A DNA stretch of 64,000 nucleotides from Variovorax sp. CAN15 (GTDB lineage: Bacteria > Pseudomonadota > Gammaproteobacteria > Burkholderiales > Burkholderiaceae_C), in the NCBI RefSeq assembly GCF_030462475.1, contig NZ_JASMRZ010000009.1, forward strand, positions 1 through 64,000, written 5' to 3'. Under the pieces are notes generated by a model. The model ran no database searches. It was not told where the DNA came from and worked only from the letters and a program-made list of their open reading frames with translations. The position numbers and the translations under genes were made by a program. Of this stretch, positions 36,996 to 46,102 are shown piece after piece (position 1 is the first letter of the stretch; each line of letters starts with the position of its first letter).

Positions 36996-38221
36996 CACCG
37001 GCATCCGCGCAGCCATCGAGCCGCCCGCACGCGCCGCTGTGGCTGCTCGCGCTGGTCACTTTCAGCGGCACGCTGGCCATGCACGTCTTCGTGCCCGCGC
37101 TGCCCATCGCGGCCCAGAGCCTGGGTGCCGGCATCGCCGCCATGCAGATGACGGTGAGTCTCTACATCTTCGGTCTCGCGGTGGGCCAGCTGGTGTACGG
37201 CCCGCTGGCCGACCGCTTCGGGCGGCGGCCCGTGCTGCTGTGCGGGCTGGGCATCTACTGCGTGGCGGGGCTTGCCGCCGCGCTCGCGCCCGAGGTGCAT
37301 TCGCTCATCGCCGCGAGGCTGTTCCAGGCCATCGGCGGCTGCTCGGGCCTCGTGCTGGGCCGCAGCATCGTGCGCGACACAGCGCAACCGCTGGAAGCCA
37401 CGCGCCGCCTCGCGCTGATGAATCTCATGGTCACCATCGGCCCCAGCCTCGCACCGCTGATCGGCGGTGCGCTCGCCACGGCACTGGGCTGGCGCTCGAT
37501 CTTCTATGCGCTCTTCGGCCTGGGCGTGGTGGGCTTCCTCTTCACCTGGCGCATGCTGCCCGAGACCGGTGCGCCCGGTGCCGCCGTGAGCGCGCGTGAA
37601 CTCGGGCGCAACTACCGCAAGCTGCTGGCCTCGCCGGCCTTCCTTGGCTTCTCCGTCGGCGGCGGCTGCGCCACCACGTCGATGTATGCCTTCATCGCCT
37701 CGGCACCCTTCATCTTCGTCGACCAGCTGCACCGGCCGGCGCACGAGGCGGGCATCTACCTCGCGATCCTGGTGTCGGGCGTGTGGCTCGGCAGCTTTCT
37801 CACCAGCCACCTGATCTCGCGCGTGCGCGTCGACCGGCTCATGATCCGTTCCAACGCGCTGAGCGTGGCCGCGGCCTTCGTGTTGCTCGGCGCGGCATTG
37901 AGCGGCCATCTCTCGGTGCCGCTCATCGTGGTCTGCATGTTCCTGTTCACCGTGGGCGCCGGCATGGCCTCGCCGGCCGCGCTCACGCAGGCGATCAGCG
38001 TCAACCCGCAGGTCATCGGCTCGGCCTCGGGCCTCTACGGCTTCACGCAGATGGCCGTGGGCGCGCTGTGCACCGCGCTCGCGGGCATGGGGCACGGCAA
38101 CCCGGCGCTGGCCTCGGCCATCGTGCTCGCGGGAGCGGGCATCGTGGCGCAGCTGTCGTTCGCCATGGCGCTGCGCGCGCAGAAGCGCGCAGCAGCAGAG
38201 GCAGCAAGCCTCAGCGCCTGA
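36992..38221 (+). CDS. Bcr/CflA-type MFS drug efflux transporter
   Basis: A 409-aa, 12-helix transporter with motif A GPLADRFGRRPVLLCGL and motif C-like GGCSGLVLGRSIVRDT. It overlaps the previous stop (ATGA) and is the fifth coupled gene of the operon, adding a stand-alone inner-membrane pump to the tripartite system. Confidence 0.9.
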   Translation: MTPASAQPSSRPHAPLWLLALVTFSGTLAMHVFVPALPIAAQSLGAGIAAMQMTVSLYIFGLAVGQLVYGPLADRFGRRPVLLCGLGIYCVAGLAAALAPEVHSLIAARLFQAIGGCSGLVLGRSIVRDTAQPLEATRRLALMNLMVTIGPSLAPLIGGALATALGWRSIFYALFGLGVVGFLFTWRMLPETGAPGAAVSARELGRNYRKLLASPAFLGFSVGGGCATTSMYAFIASAPFIFVDQLHRPAHEAGIYLAILVSGVWLGSFLTSHLISRVRVDRLMIRSNALSVAAAFVLLGAALSGHLSVPLIVVCMFLFTVGAGMASPAALTQAISVNPQVIGSASGLYGFTQMAVGALCTALAGMGHGNPALASAIVLAGAGIVAQLSFAMALRAQKRAAAEAASLSA

Positions 38222-38753
38222 ACAGCCACCCGCCTTTGGGCTGGCGTACCAGTTCGTGGCGCTTGACTGCGCGTTCCTCCCCGTCGTCGCCCACGTAGAC
38301 CACCTCGAAGCGCAGCAGCTTGGGCGAGACCATCTTCCAGTTCTGGATGCGCTTCACGGTCACGCAGGCGGTCTTGTCGTGGTACTGCATCTCTGCCATC
38401 GGGCCGCCCTGGAAGCCGGTGCCGTCGAACAGGCGTCCGGGCGCTGCGAAGGGGTTGAGCACCGCGCCGTTGCGCGCGGTGATGCAGCCTTCGGTGCGCA
38501 CGAAGGACTCGATGGTCGGCGAGGCGCTGCGCACCACCTTGCGCACGGCCGGGCTCGGCGGCTTGCTGGCGATGGCCTCGCGGATGCGTTCGACCTGCTC
38601 TTCGGTGATGGGCGCGAGGCCGTCCTTCGACACCACGGGCGGCGGTGGCGCCGGTGGCGGCGCAGGCGGCGCGGGCGTGAGGTAGGAGCAACCCGTCACC
38701 AGCGCCAGCGGCACGGTGCAGGCGAGGGCGGCGCCCGGTGTTGCGAACTTCAT
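38211..38753 (-). CDS. Hypothetical lipoprotein with proline-rich linker
   Basis: A 180-aa protein. The lipobox LVTGC gives Cys22, followed by a Pro/Ala stretch (residues about 27-41) and a folded C-terminal domain with one Cys pair (GCITARNGAV and TACVTVKR). I do not recognise a family. It overlaps the end of the MFS gene by 11 bases, tail to tail. Confidence 0.7.
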   Translation of the reverse strand: MKFATPGAALACTVPLALVTGCSYLTPAPPAPPPAPPPPVVSKDGLAPITEEQVERIREAIASKPPSPAVRKVVRSASPTIESFVRTEGCITARNGAVLNPFAAPGRLFDGTGFQGGPMAEMQYHDKTACVTVKRIQNWKMVSPKLLRFEVVYVGDDGEERAVKRHELVRQPKGGWLFRR

Positions 38754-38897
38754 GACTCAGTCTCTCCCTGAGGGCGGCCCCTGGAGGCCGCGGGCTGAAA
38801 ATTGCGGGCCGCAAGAATGCGGTGCATCGTCGTTGTCGTCCTCTGTCTTCTCTTCTCGACGGTTTTCTTTTTTTCTTCTTCGTTCTTGCTGTTGTTT

Positions 38898-39617
38898 TCA
38901 GAAGCGTTCGTGGGGTGCAAGGTAGCGCCACTGCCCGCGCTGCAGCCCCGCCAGCGGCACGCGGCCGATGCGGATGCGCCGCATCGCCAGGATGCGCAGG
39001 TTCACGCCGTCGCAGATGTGGGCGATCTGCCCCGGCCGCGCGCCCTTGAGCGCGAAGCGCAGGCCAGTCTGCTCGTCGGTCTGCCGGCCGATGCTCACGC
39101 GCGCCGGCGAGCGTTCGAGCCGCGCCAGCACCTCGGGGCTCACCGGGCCGGCCACGTCCACCATCACTTCGTGCTCGAGGATGGCGGCGTCTTCCTGCAG
39201 CTTGCGTTCGATGCGGAATTCCTGCGTGAACGCGACCAGCCCGCTGGCGCCTGTTTCCAGCGGCGTCATGCAGCGCTGGCCCTTCGCATGCGCTGGCAGG
39301 AAGCGCAGTCCGGCGCGCTCGGGTTCGTGGTGGTTTCCGGCGATCAGCAGGCGGTGCGCGGTATCGGTAGGCATGCCGGCAGGCTTGTAAAGAAGCAGTG
39401 TGACGGGCACCACGGGCTCGGGCCTGGCGCCGGCCTCGATCTCGACTTTCTGGTGCGGCAGCACGCGCGACTGCGGCAGCATCTGCGGCACGCCATCCAC
39501 GCGCACCGCGCCGTTCTCTATCAGCAGCTCGGCTTCGCGGCGGGATACGCCGGCGAGCGCGGCCACGCGCTTGGCGAGGCGGATGCCTTCGTCTTCGGCG
39601 GGAGCGCTCGCGTTCAT
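38898..39617 (-). CDS. S4-domain RsuA/RluB-like pseudouridine synthase lacking the catalytic aspartate
   Basis: A 239-aa protein. An S4 RNA-binding domain (residues about 12-62, RVAALAGVSRREAELLIENG) is followed by a pseudouridine-synthase fold (LLLYKPAGMPTD). Active members have GRLD at the catalytic loop; here the same place reads TPLETGASGLVAFTQ, so glutamate replaces the essential aspartate and GR is lost. It may be an RNA-binding protein without catalysis. Its ATG overlaps the stop of the NUDIX/MBL fusion gene (ATGA). Confidence 0.82.
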   Translation of the reverse strand: MNASAPAEDEGIRLAKRVAALAGVSRREAELLIENGAVRVDGVPQMLPQSRVLPHQKVEIEAGARPEPVVPVTLLLYKPAGMPTDTAHRLLIAGNHHEPERAGLRFLPAHAKGQRCMTPLETGASGLVAFTQEFRIERKLQEDAAILEHEVMVDVAGPVSPEVLARLERSPARVSIGRQTDEQTGLRFALKGARPGQIAHICDGVNLRILAMRRIRIGRVPLAGLQRGQWRYLAPHERF

Positions 39618-41284
39618 CGGGCCGCCGCCAGTTGACGGATACGCGCCACGTGCGCGGCCAGCGAACGCGCGGCCACCGGCCACATGCGTTCGGGTACGTC
39701 GTCGTAGGCCAGCGGCAGCCAGTCGTCGGGCGTGCCTTCGGGCAGCTTCCGCATCGCGGCGGCGATCTTGGCCTCGCGCTTCAGGCGGTGCGCCTTCAGC
39801 ATGCCGATGGCGGTGCGCGCGAAGCCGATCACGTAGCCGTGCGCGGGCAGGATGAACCCGACGCCACCGGCTTCGCAGGACTTGTCGAGCGTGTCCAGTG
39901 AATCGAGGTACGCGTTCATGTCGCCATCGGGCGGATCGATCACCGTGGTGCTGCCGTTGAGGATGTGGTCGCCCGAGAACAGCAGGCCGTCTTCCTCCAG
40001 CACCAGGCACAGGTGGTTGGCCGCATGGCCGGGCGTGTGGATCACGCGCAGCGTGTGCGTGGCGGACTCGCCGGCTTCGGTGGTGCCCGAGAGCACCAGG
40101 CGTTCGCCGTCGGCCAGCTCGCGTTCGGGTGCGAAGCGGGCGGTGGCGCGCGCCGTGGGCTTCGATGCCAGCCCGAGGATCGGCGGCTTGCCGCCCTTCG
40201 TGCACAGCGCCTGCAGCGGCGCCGCGCCCGGCGAATGGTCGGCATGCGAGTGCGTGCAGACGATCATGCGGATGTCGCCATGCGTGGCGCGCCACAGCCG
40301 GCCGATGTGGTCGAAATCGTTCGGGCCCGGGTCGATCACGATGTAGCCGGTGGCCGCGTCGCCCACGATGTAGCTGTTGGTGCCGGGGCCGGTCATGGCG
40401 CTCGGGTTGGGTGCGGTCAGGCGCATCACGTTCTTCAGCAGCGGCACCGGGGTTTCGCTCTGCCAGTCGAGCGCGTGCAGCACCTGGCCGTCGGGGCACA
40501 CCATCGCGAGCTCGCCGTAGGGCGATTCGTGCTCCATGTAGCGCGCGTCCTCGCCCTTGAGCAGGCCGGCGCGCGGGCAGCTGGTCCACAGCGGCGCCTC
40601 GCCGGCGCAGGCTGCGAGCAGCGCGTCGACGGTGGCGTAGGCGGCCATGCGCTGCAGCGTGCGCACGGTCGGGAAGATCATGAAGAAGCTGCCCGCCTCA
40701 TGGCGCGCGAGCGCATCGGCGGGGCGCACCCAGCAGGGCTCGAACTGCTCGCTTTCGTCGGCCGTGGGCACCTGTCCCTCGGGCATGCGAGCCACCAGGA
40801 AGGGCACGTCGAAGCGGCGGGGCAGGTCGCGGTCGGTCATCCAGTGCGCGAAGGTGAAGACGCGGTCGGAGTCGAGCACCAGGCCGCGCGCGGCGCACTG
40901 GTCGGCGAAGGCGGTGCCGGCGGTGTCGCGGCGGTCCATCGCCGCGACCTCGTCGGCGCTCACGGGCAGCCCGTCGGCCTGGCGGTGTGCGAGCAGGATG
41001 CCCAGCTCCTCGAAGGCCTCGCGGATGGCGGCGATGGCCTGCGTGCGCTGCACGCGGCTTTGCGTGGGGCGGCGCGTGGCGATGCGCTTGGCGGCCTCGT
41101 CGGCTTCGTCGATGTGGCCGCCGGGAAACACGTAGGCACCGGGCGCGAAGCTGGCGGTGGCGGAACGGCGGGTCATGAGCACTTCGATGCCGGCGGCGCT
41201 GTCGCGCAGCAGCAGCACCGTGGCGGCCGGGCGCAGGGGCGCGGGCTCGCGTGGGGCGTGTAGTTGTTGGGTGGGGCGGACCAT
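39614..41284 (-). CDS. NUDIX hydrolase / metallo-beta-lactamase fold fusion
   Basis: A 556-aa fusion. Residues about 18-245 form a NUDIX domain with an enlarged box (FPGGHIDE, then AAIREAFEELGIL after an insertion of about 20 residues). Residues about 290-550 form a metallo-beta-lactamase domain with THSHADHSPG, HTPGHAANH and FSGDHIL. This is like LACTB2-type hydrolases or RNases. The start at 41284 is the first codon of the conserved region. It is coupled to the S4-domain gene, which hints at an RNA-related role. Confidence 0.88.
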   Translation of the reverse strand: MVRPTQQLHAPREPAPLRPAATVLLLRDSAAGIEVLMTRRSATASFAPGAYVFPGGHIDEADEAAKRIATRRPTQSRVQRTQAIAAIREAFEELGILLAHRQADGLPVSADEVAAMDRRDTAGTAFADQCAARGLVLDSDRVFTFAHWMTDRDLPRRFDVPFLVARMPEGQVPTADESEQFEPCWVRPADALARHEAGSFFMIFPTVRTLQRMAAYATVDALLAACAGEAPLWTSCPRAGLLKGEDARYMEHESPYGELAMVCPDGQVLHALDWQSETPVPLLKNVMRLTAPNPSAMTGPGTNSYIVGDAATGYIVIDPGPNDFDHIGRLWRATHGDIRMIVCTHSHADHSPGAAPLQALCTKGGKPPILGLASKPTARATARFAPERELADGERLVLSGTTEAGESATHTLRVIHTPGHAANHLCLVLEEDGLLFSGDHILNGSTTVIDPPDGDMNAYLDSLDTLDKSCEAGGVGFILPAHGYVIGFARTAIGMLKAHRLKREAKIAAAMRKLPEGTPDDWLPLAYDDVPERMWPVAARSLAAHVARIRQLAAAR

Positions 41285-41423
41285 GGGGTCGATTATCGGG
41301 AGCAGGCGCGATACCTGCATGTCGCGCATAAGCTCATATGGAATCGGGCATCAGCCGCGCGCCACAATGCGCGGCTGCACCGTCTGCATTGAAGACAAAA
41401 GATTGAACGACCGAAAGACTGCC

Positions 41424-42434
41424 ATGGCTCATTCTCCATTCACCCGATTCGCTCGCCACACGTTGCTGCTGGCAGCGGCTTCGCTTGCGGCGCCCGCCGC
41501 CTTCGCCCAGCACGCCGCGCACGACTGGCCGCAGCAACCCGTCACGCTGATCATGGGCTTCCCGGCCGGCTCGGGCGTGGACGTGGTGGCCCGCACCATC
41601 CAGGAGCCGCTGGCCAGGCAGTTGGGCAAGCCGGTCATCATCGACTACAAGTCGGGCGCCGCGGGCAACATCGCCAGCGACTATGTGGCTCATTCGAAGC
41701 CCGACGGTTACACGCTCTCGTTCGGCACTGCCGCCACCCACGGCAGCAACGCCGCGCTCTACAGGAAGCTGCCCTTCGACGTGGAGGCCGACTTCGTGCC
41801 CGTGGCCCCGGTGCTCGACGTGTCGAACGTGCTCACCATCAATCCCGACGTGATCAACGTGAAGACGTTGAAGGAATTCGTCGAGCTGGTCAAGGCCAAC
41901 CCCGGCAAGTACAACTATGCGTCTACTGGCAACGGCGCCGGCACGCACATGGCCTTTGCCGAGTTCAATTCGCGCCTGGGCCTGACGATGGTGCACGTGC
42001 CGTACAAGGGCGGCCCCGAGGCCATCACCTCGGTGGTGCGCGGCGAGACCTGCTGCATCATGAACCAGGTGCAGACCGTGCTGCCGCACTACAAGGCCGG
42101 CAAGGTGCGCCTGCTGGGCGTGACCACCGCCGCGGCCGTGCCCGCGGTGAAGGAGGTGCCCACCATCGCATCGAGCGGCCTGCCCGGTACCAAGGGCTTC
42201 GACAGCTCGATCTGGTTCGGTATCTTCGCGCCCAAGGGCACCGACCCGCAGATCGTCGACAAGCTCAACGCCGCCGTGAAGGCCGTGCTGGAGACCCCCG
42301 AGGTCCGCGAGCGCTTCGAGAGCCAGGGCAACACCGTGCGCATCGAGTCGCCGGCACAGTTCAAGAAGACCGTGCACGACAACCGCGTGAAGTGGGCCGA
42401 GGTTGCGAAGGCGGCGAACATCAGCATCGATTGA
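41424..42434 (+). CDS. Bug-family (TctC-type) substrate-binding protein
   Basis: A 336-aa periplasmic protein with a signal peptide ending AAFAQ. The core starts WPQQPVTLIMGFPAGSGVDV and includes MVHVPYKGGPEAITSVVRGE. No transporter genes are next to it. It is divergent from the NUDIX/MBL gene across 139 bases. Confidence 0.9.
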   Translation: MAHSPFTRFARHTLLLAAASLAAPAAFAQHAAHDWPQQPVTLIMGFPAGSGVDVVARTIQEPLARQLGKPVIIDYKSGAAGNIASDYVAHSKPDGYTLSFGTAATHGSNAALYRKLPFDVEADFVPVAPVLDVSNVLTINPDVINVKTLKEFVELVKANPGKYNYASTGNGAGTHMAFAEFNSRLGLTMVHVPYKGGPEAITSVVRGETCCIMNQVQTVLPHYKAGKVRLLGVTTAAAVPAVKEVPTIASSGLPGTKGFDSSIWFGIFAPKGTDPQIVDKLNAAVKAVLETPEVRERFESQGNTVRIESPAQFKKTVHDNRVKWAEVAKAANISID

Positions 42435-42439
42435 CGGTT

Positions 42440-42585
42440 GCGTTCAGGGCGCGTGCACAGGCCGCGGGGTACTCCCCTCCGCGAATGTCCCCCGGCCTGC
42501 GGCCTCCTCCTTTATTTCGCTGCGGGGAGCACCCGACGCCCTGCGCACGGAGCACGCTGTCGGGTCGCTGCCGGCATGAGTGCGC
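42440..42585. repeat. Comamonadaceae-type intergenic repeat region
   Basis: The gap between the Bug gene and the convergent porin gene carries GGGGTACTCCCC, CCCCGGCCTGCGG and CTTTATTTCGCTGCGGGGAG, then ACCCGACGCCCTGC with a partial inverted copy (GCACGCTGTCGGGT). It looks like a family-typical repeat acting as a convergent terminator. Only one copy is in this window, so this rests on my recall of the family. Confidence 0.4.
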
Positions 42586-42591
42586 TGCCGA

Positions 42592-43470
42592 TCAGAGCGT
42601 CTTCGTCAGCGTGAGGATGAAGCGCGCCTTGTTCGGCGAGTAGTAGGTCGTGCCGAAGGTGCCGAAGCCGTAGTCCACGCCCGGGTTGCTCACGGCGAGG
42701 TACGAGTTCTTCTTGTTGGCGCCCTGGATCGAGCCGGTCAGCGACAGGCCGTTGCCGAAGTCGTAGCTCGCGCCGACGTTGTAGTCGACGTAGCTCTTGT
42801 AGCCCAGGCTGCGGATGTCGCTGGACATGTTCGTGTAGCCGATGGCCGCCTTCAGCGTGACCTTGGGCACGATCTCCTTGCTGTACGACAGGTTCAGATA
42901 GCCCGTGTTCGTGCCCTTCAGGCCCGAGCCGGCCTTGTTGCCGGCGTAGCCGAAGTAGTCCTTCGACACGGTGTGCGAGTACTTGGCGGTGAAGGAGCCG
43001 AGGCTGTCGTTCGCGTAGGTGGCGCCGACGTACAGCTCGGTGGTGTTGCCCGACGAGTTGCCCGGGTAGATGTAGGTGAGCGCACCGACGTCCATGTCCA
43101 GCGGGCCGGCCTTGAACTTGTAGCCGCCGTACACGTCCATCTCGATGCTGTTGCCCTTGAGCCAGTTGACGCTGGAGTTCCAGTTGCCAACGTAGAAGCC
43201 GCTGTCGCCGAAGGCATAGTCCAGGCCGCCCTGGATCGCGGGCTTGAAGCCCTTGGTCTTGGCGTAGTCGTTCTTGCCGATCATGTCCTGGTCCTGGCCA
43301 CGGAACTTGTAGTTCGTGGTGATGGAGATGTTGCCGGTCAGGTTCGGCGCGGGAGCTGCCGCAGGCGCTGCTGCGGCGTCGGTCGTTGCAGTCTGCGCCA
43401 GGGCCGCGCCGGACGCGGTCAATGCGGTGGCCAGAACGATCAGCGCCTGGGCGGCGGTACGGTGCGTCAT
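42592..43470 (-). CDS. TorF-family putative outer-membrane porin
   Basis: A 292-aa beta-barrel protein with a signal peptide (SGAALAQ), an alanine/proline spacer, then the TorF/TIGR02001 pattern NLTGNISITTNYKFRGQDQ and alternating strands (GFKPAIQGGLDYAF, GFYVGNWNSSVNW). It ends in an aromatic-poor FILTLTKTL. AGGAG before 43470 sets the start. It is thought to form an outer-membrane channel. Confidence 0.85.
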   Translation of the reverse strand: MTHRTAAQALIVLATALTASGAALAQTATTDAAAAPAAAPAPNLTGNISITTNYKFRGQDQDMIGKNDYAKTKGFKPAIQGGLDYAFGDSGFYVGNWNSSVNWLKGNSIEMDVYGGYKFKAGPLDMDVGALTYIYPGNSSGNTTELYVGATYANDSLGSFTAKYSHTVSKDYFGYAGNKAGSGLKGTNTGYLNLSYSKEIVPKVTLKAAIGYTNMSSDIRSLGYKSYVDYNVGASYDFGNGLSLTGSIQGANKKNSYLAVSNPGVDYGFGTFGTTYYSPNKARFILTLTKTL

Positions 43471-43685
43471 CGGGAGAACTCCTCGCAAGTGTGTTGTTGG
43501 ACCGGAGGGTTCAAAGCAGGGAGCGTGCCAAAGTGCACGAATACCGTCGCTTGCAACCCCCTCCACGTCGCGGTTGAGAGCCAAATCGTTACAACACCTG
43601 TTGCGGGTGGTTGCAGAAGAACGGTGCGCCGCACCACCGCGGGAATGCCCAAAAAGTGCGCACCATCTTGGGGAGAGGGAGAGAA

Positions 43686-44750
43686 ATGGGACTGTCTTTG
43701 GTGCAAAGCCGCGCCTTGCTGGGTCTTGAAGCGGCCAGTGTCACGGTAGAGGTGCATCTGGCGAACGGCCTGCCCAGCTTCACGCTGGTCGGCCTCGTCG
43801 AAACGGAGGTCAAGGAGGCCCGCGAGCGCGTGCGCTCCGCGCTCCAGAACGCGGGGCTGGAATTCCCCAATAACAAGCGCATCACGGTCAACCTCGCGCC
43901 GGCCGACCTGCCGAAAGACTCCGGGCGCTTCGACCTGCCCATCGCGCTGGGCATCCTCGCCGCCAGCGGCCAGATAGACAACGCCAGGCTCGCCGGCCAT
44001 GAGTTCGCCGGCGAACTCTCGCTGTCGGGCGAGCTGCGGCCCGTTCGCGGTGCGCTGGCCATGGCGCTGGCGCTGCATACGCGCGGCGTCGCGACGCGGC
44101 TGGTGCTGCCCCTGGAAAGTGCGCAGGAGGCCGCACTGGTCCCGGGCGGCGAGGTGTACGGCGCGAAGCATCTGCTGGACGTGGTGCGCCAGTTCGTGTC
44201 CGCCGACGAGGCCGCCGCCCTGCTGCCCGACACCACCGACGACGGCTGGGCGCGCATCCAGGCCACGCCCGATGCGGCCCCGCCCCGGTACGCCGACCTG
44301 TCCGAAGTGAAGGGGCACACGGGCGTCAAGCGCGTGCTCGAGATCGCCGCGGCGGGCGGCCACAGCCTGCTGATGGTGGGCGAGCCGGGCTCGGGCAAGT
44401 CGATGCTCGCGCAACGCTTCGCGGGGCTGCTGCCCTCGATGCACATCGACGAGGCGCTGGAGAGCGCGGCCGTGGCCAGCCTGGGTGGGCGCTTCGCGAC
44501 CGAGGGGTGGCGGGTTCGACCTACCTGTGCGCCTCATCACACTTGCAGTGCCGTGGCGCTGGTTGGCGGAGGCTCTCCGCCCCGCCCCGGAGAAATCTCG
44601 CGTGCCCACCATGGCGTTCTGTTTCTGGATACCGTTGTCATGGGCCCATCGACATGCACCCTAAACATTAACCATCGACGGACACTACCGGGCGAAGTAC
44701 TTAGAGTTCGGCGTTTTCAACTATCGGCTCTCAACAGGGCTATGTGGTGA
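43686..44750 (+). pseudogene. comM: comM (YifB-type Mg-chelatase-like ATPase), interrupted by the genomic island
   Basis: The first about 315 codons encode ComM: the Lon-protease-like N-domain (GLSLVQSRALLGLEAASVTV), Walker A GEPGSGKS, and SPHH-like APHHTCSAVALVGGGSPPRP. After HHGVLFLD (base 44630), where ELPEF should follow, the sequence changes to unrelated codons that end at 44750. Intact ComM is about 500 residues, so the rest of the AAA+ domain is displaced to beyond the window. ComM promotes branch migration in natural transformation and is a known island target. Codons 44511-44630 already look less GC-rich than the rest of the gene. Confidence 0.88.
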
Positions 44751-44860
44751 GGTGGGGATGGTGACTAGCTCAACGTATCGCGCGAAGATGGTTGAAATGC
44801 GGACTTCATCCGATTCCCACTTCGATACTGCATGCTTCGCGCGGTACATCCGCTAGTCAA

Positions 44861-46102
44861 ATGGCGATCGTCAAGCACATCGATTTCACGGTCCACGACG
44901 TGACCTACGAGATGGCCACACCGTCGCTCGTTCCTCTCGGCACCTTGACGGGAGCGCCGGTCATCTACGGTAAAGATGAGGTGATTTGGGAAGAAGCTGC
45001 CGCCTACCTCGCATCAAGGCTTCGACTTGTATGGTCGAGAGAATTGGACATCCGAACGGTGGAAAGCAATGCCAAGCATCTGCGCGCCTACCTCGAATAC
45101 TGTGAATCTCATTCACTTTCTGCAATGGAATTCGGGGCCCGGCGGCAAGACAAGCCGACCTACGGGTTTCGTGGATTCGTCATCGACCAAAAGAGGCGCC
45201 GAGTCATTTCGCCCAGCACCGCATCCGCGCGCATGAATGCGGTCAAACAGTTTTTTTCCTGGACTCTGAAATGCGGGATCTTGCCTGCGTCGGCACAACC
45301 GTACATCGAAACGTCTACTCACACCCAAGTTCAAGACCTGGTCGGGTTTTCCCGGCGGATCGCGATCTCGACTTCGGATCTTTCCATCAGAAAGTCGAGT
45401 CGAGAGCGCGCTTCTCTCGAGGGCGGTCTGACTCCGGTGTCCCGAGCACTGCGAGACGAACTCATTGCCGCCGGATATCGCCATGCGAGCCCAGAGTTCG
45501 CGCTGATACTAGATCTGGGCTTCAGATCTGGAATGCGCATCGAAACCATCTGCGGACTCACCGTGGAGAGTCTCGCCAAGGCAACGTCGAATGAGAGCGG
45601 TGAAACCTACTACATCAAGGTGGGGCCGGCACACGGCGTGCCTACCAAGCAAGGCGTCAACTACGGCCCGCAAATTCCGAGAGATCTCTTCGTTCGGTTG
45701 AAGCAATATGAAGATTGCGCTCGACGATTGAAACGAACAGCAGGAGCCGTTGGAGAAAGCAAGCATCTGCTTTTTCTCAATCGATGGAGCCGTCCTTATG
45801 TGGACCTCAACCGCCACGGAGCAAATTCGATCAGTCAGCTTTTGCAGCGCTTAAAGGCCCATCTTCCACACGCTGATCTTCGGCAGTTTTATTTTCACTG
45901 CACGCGAGCGACTTTTGGGACGGCGGTAGTCCTCGCGGGCTTAGCGGCCGGAGAAAGAAAAGACCGGATTGTCCGACGCCTTATGGAACTGCTCGGACAC
46001 CGGCACGCGAGTTCGTCATTCAGGTACATCTCCTTTGTGGAGGAATTGAAGACAAGCGAAGCGATTGACCGGGAACTGGAAGCATGGTCGACCACATCCT
46101 GA
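44861..46102 (+). CDS. ginA: Tyrosine recombinase 1 of the GInt module (GinA-like)
   Basis: A 413-aa integrase. The core-binding domain covers about 40-160. The catalytic residues are complete: Arg226 (FRSGMRIETI), His346 and Arg349 (FHCTRATFG), His380 (LLGHRHASS) and Tyr389 (FRYISF). It starts at the ATG at 44861, about 230 bases from the comM junction. The next gene begins 19 bases before its stop, so the set is translated as a unit. It should cut and rejoin the attachment site with its two partners. Confidence 0.85.
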   Translation: MAIVKHIDFTVHDVTYEMATPSLVPLGTLTGAPVIYGKDEVIWEEAAAYLASRLRLVWSRELDIRTVESNAKHLRAYLEYCESHSLSAMEFGARRQDKPTYGFRGFVIDQKRRRVISPSTASARMNAVKQFFSWTLKCGILPASAQPYIETSTHTQVQDLVGFSRRIAISTSDLSIRKSSRERASLEGGLTPVSRALRDELIAAGYRHASPEFALILDLGFRSGMRIETICGLTVESLAKATSNESGETYYIKVGPAHGVPTKQGVNYGPQIPRDLFVRLKQYEDCARRLKRTAGAVGESKHLLFLNRWSRPYVDLNRHGANSISQLLQRLKAHLPHADLRQFYFHCTRATFGTAVVLAGLAAGERKDRIVRRLMELLGHRHASSSFRYISFVEELKTSEAIDRELEAWSTTS

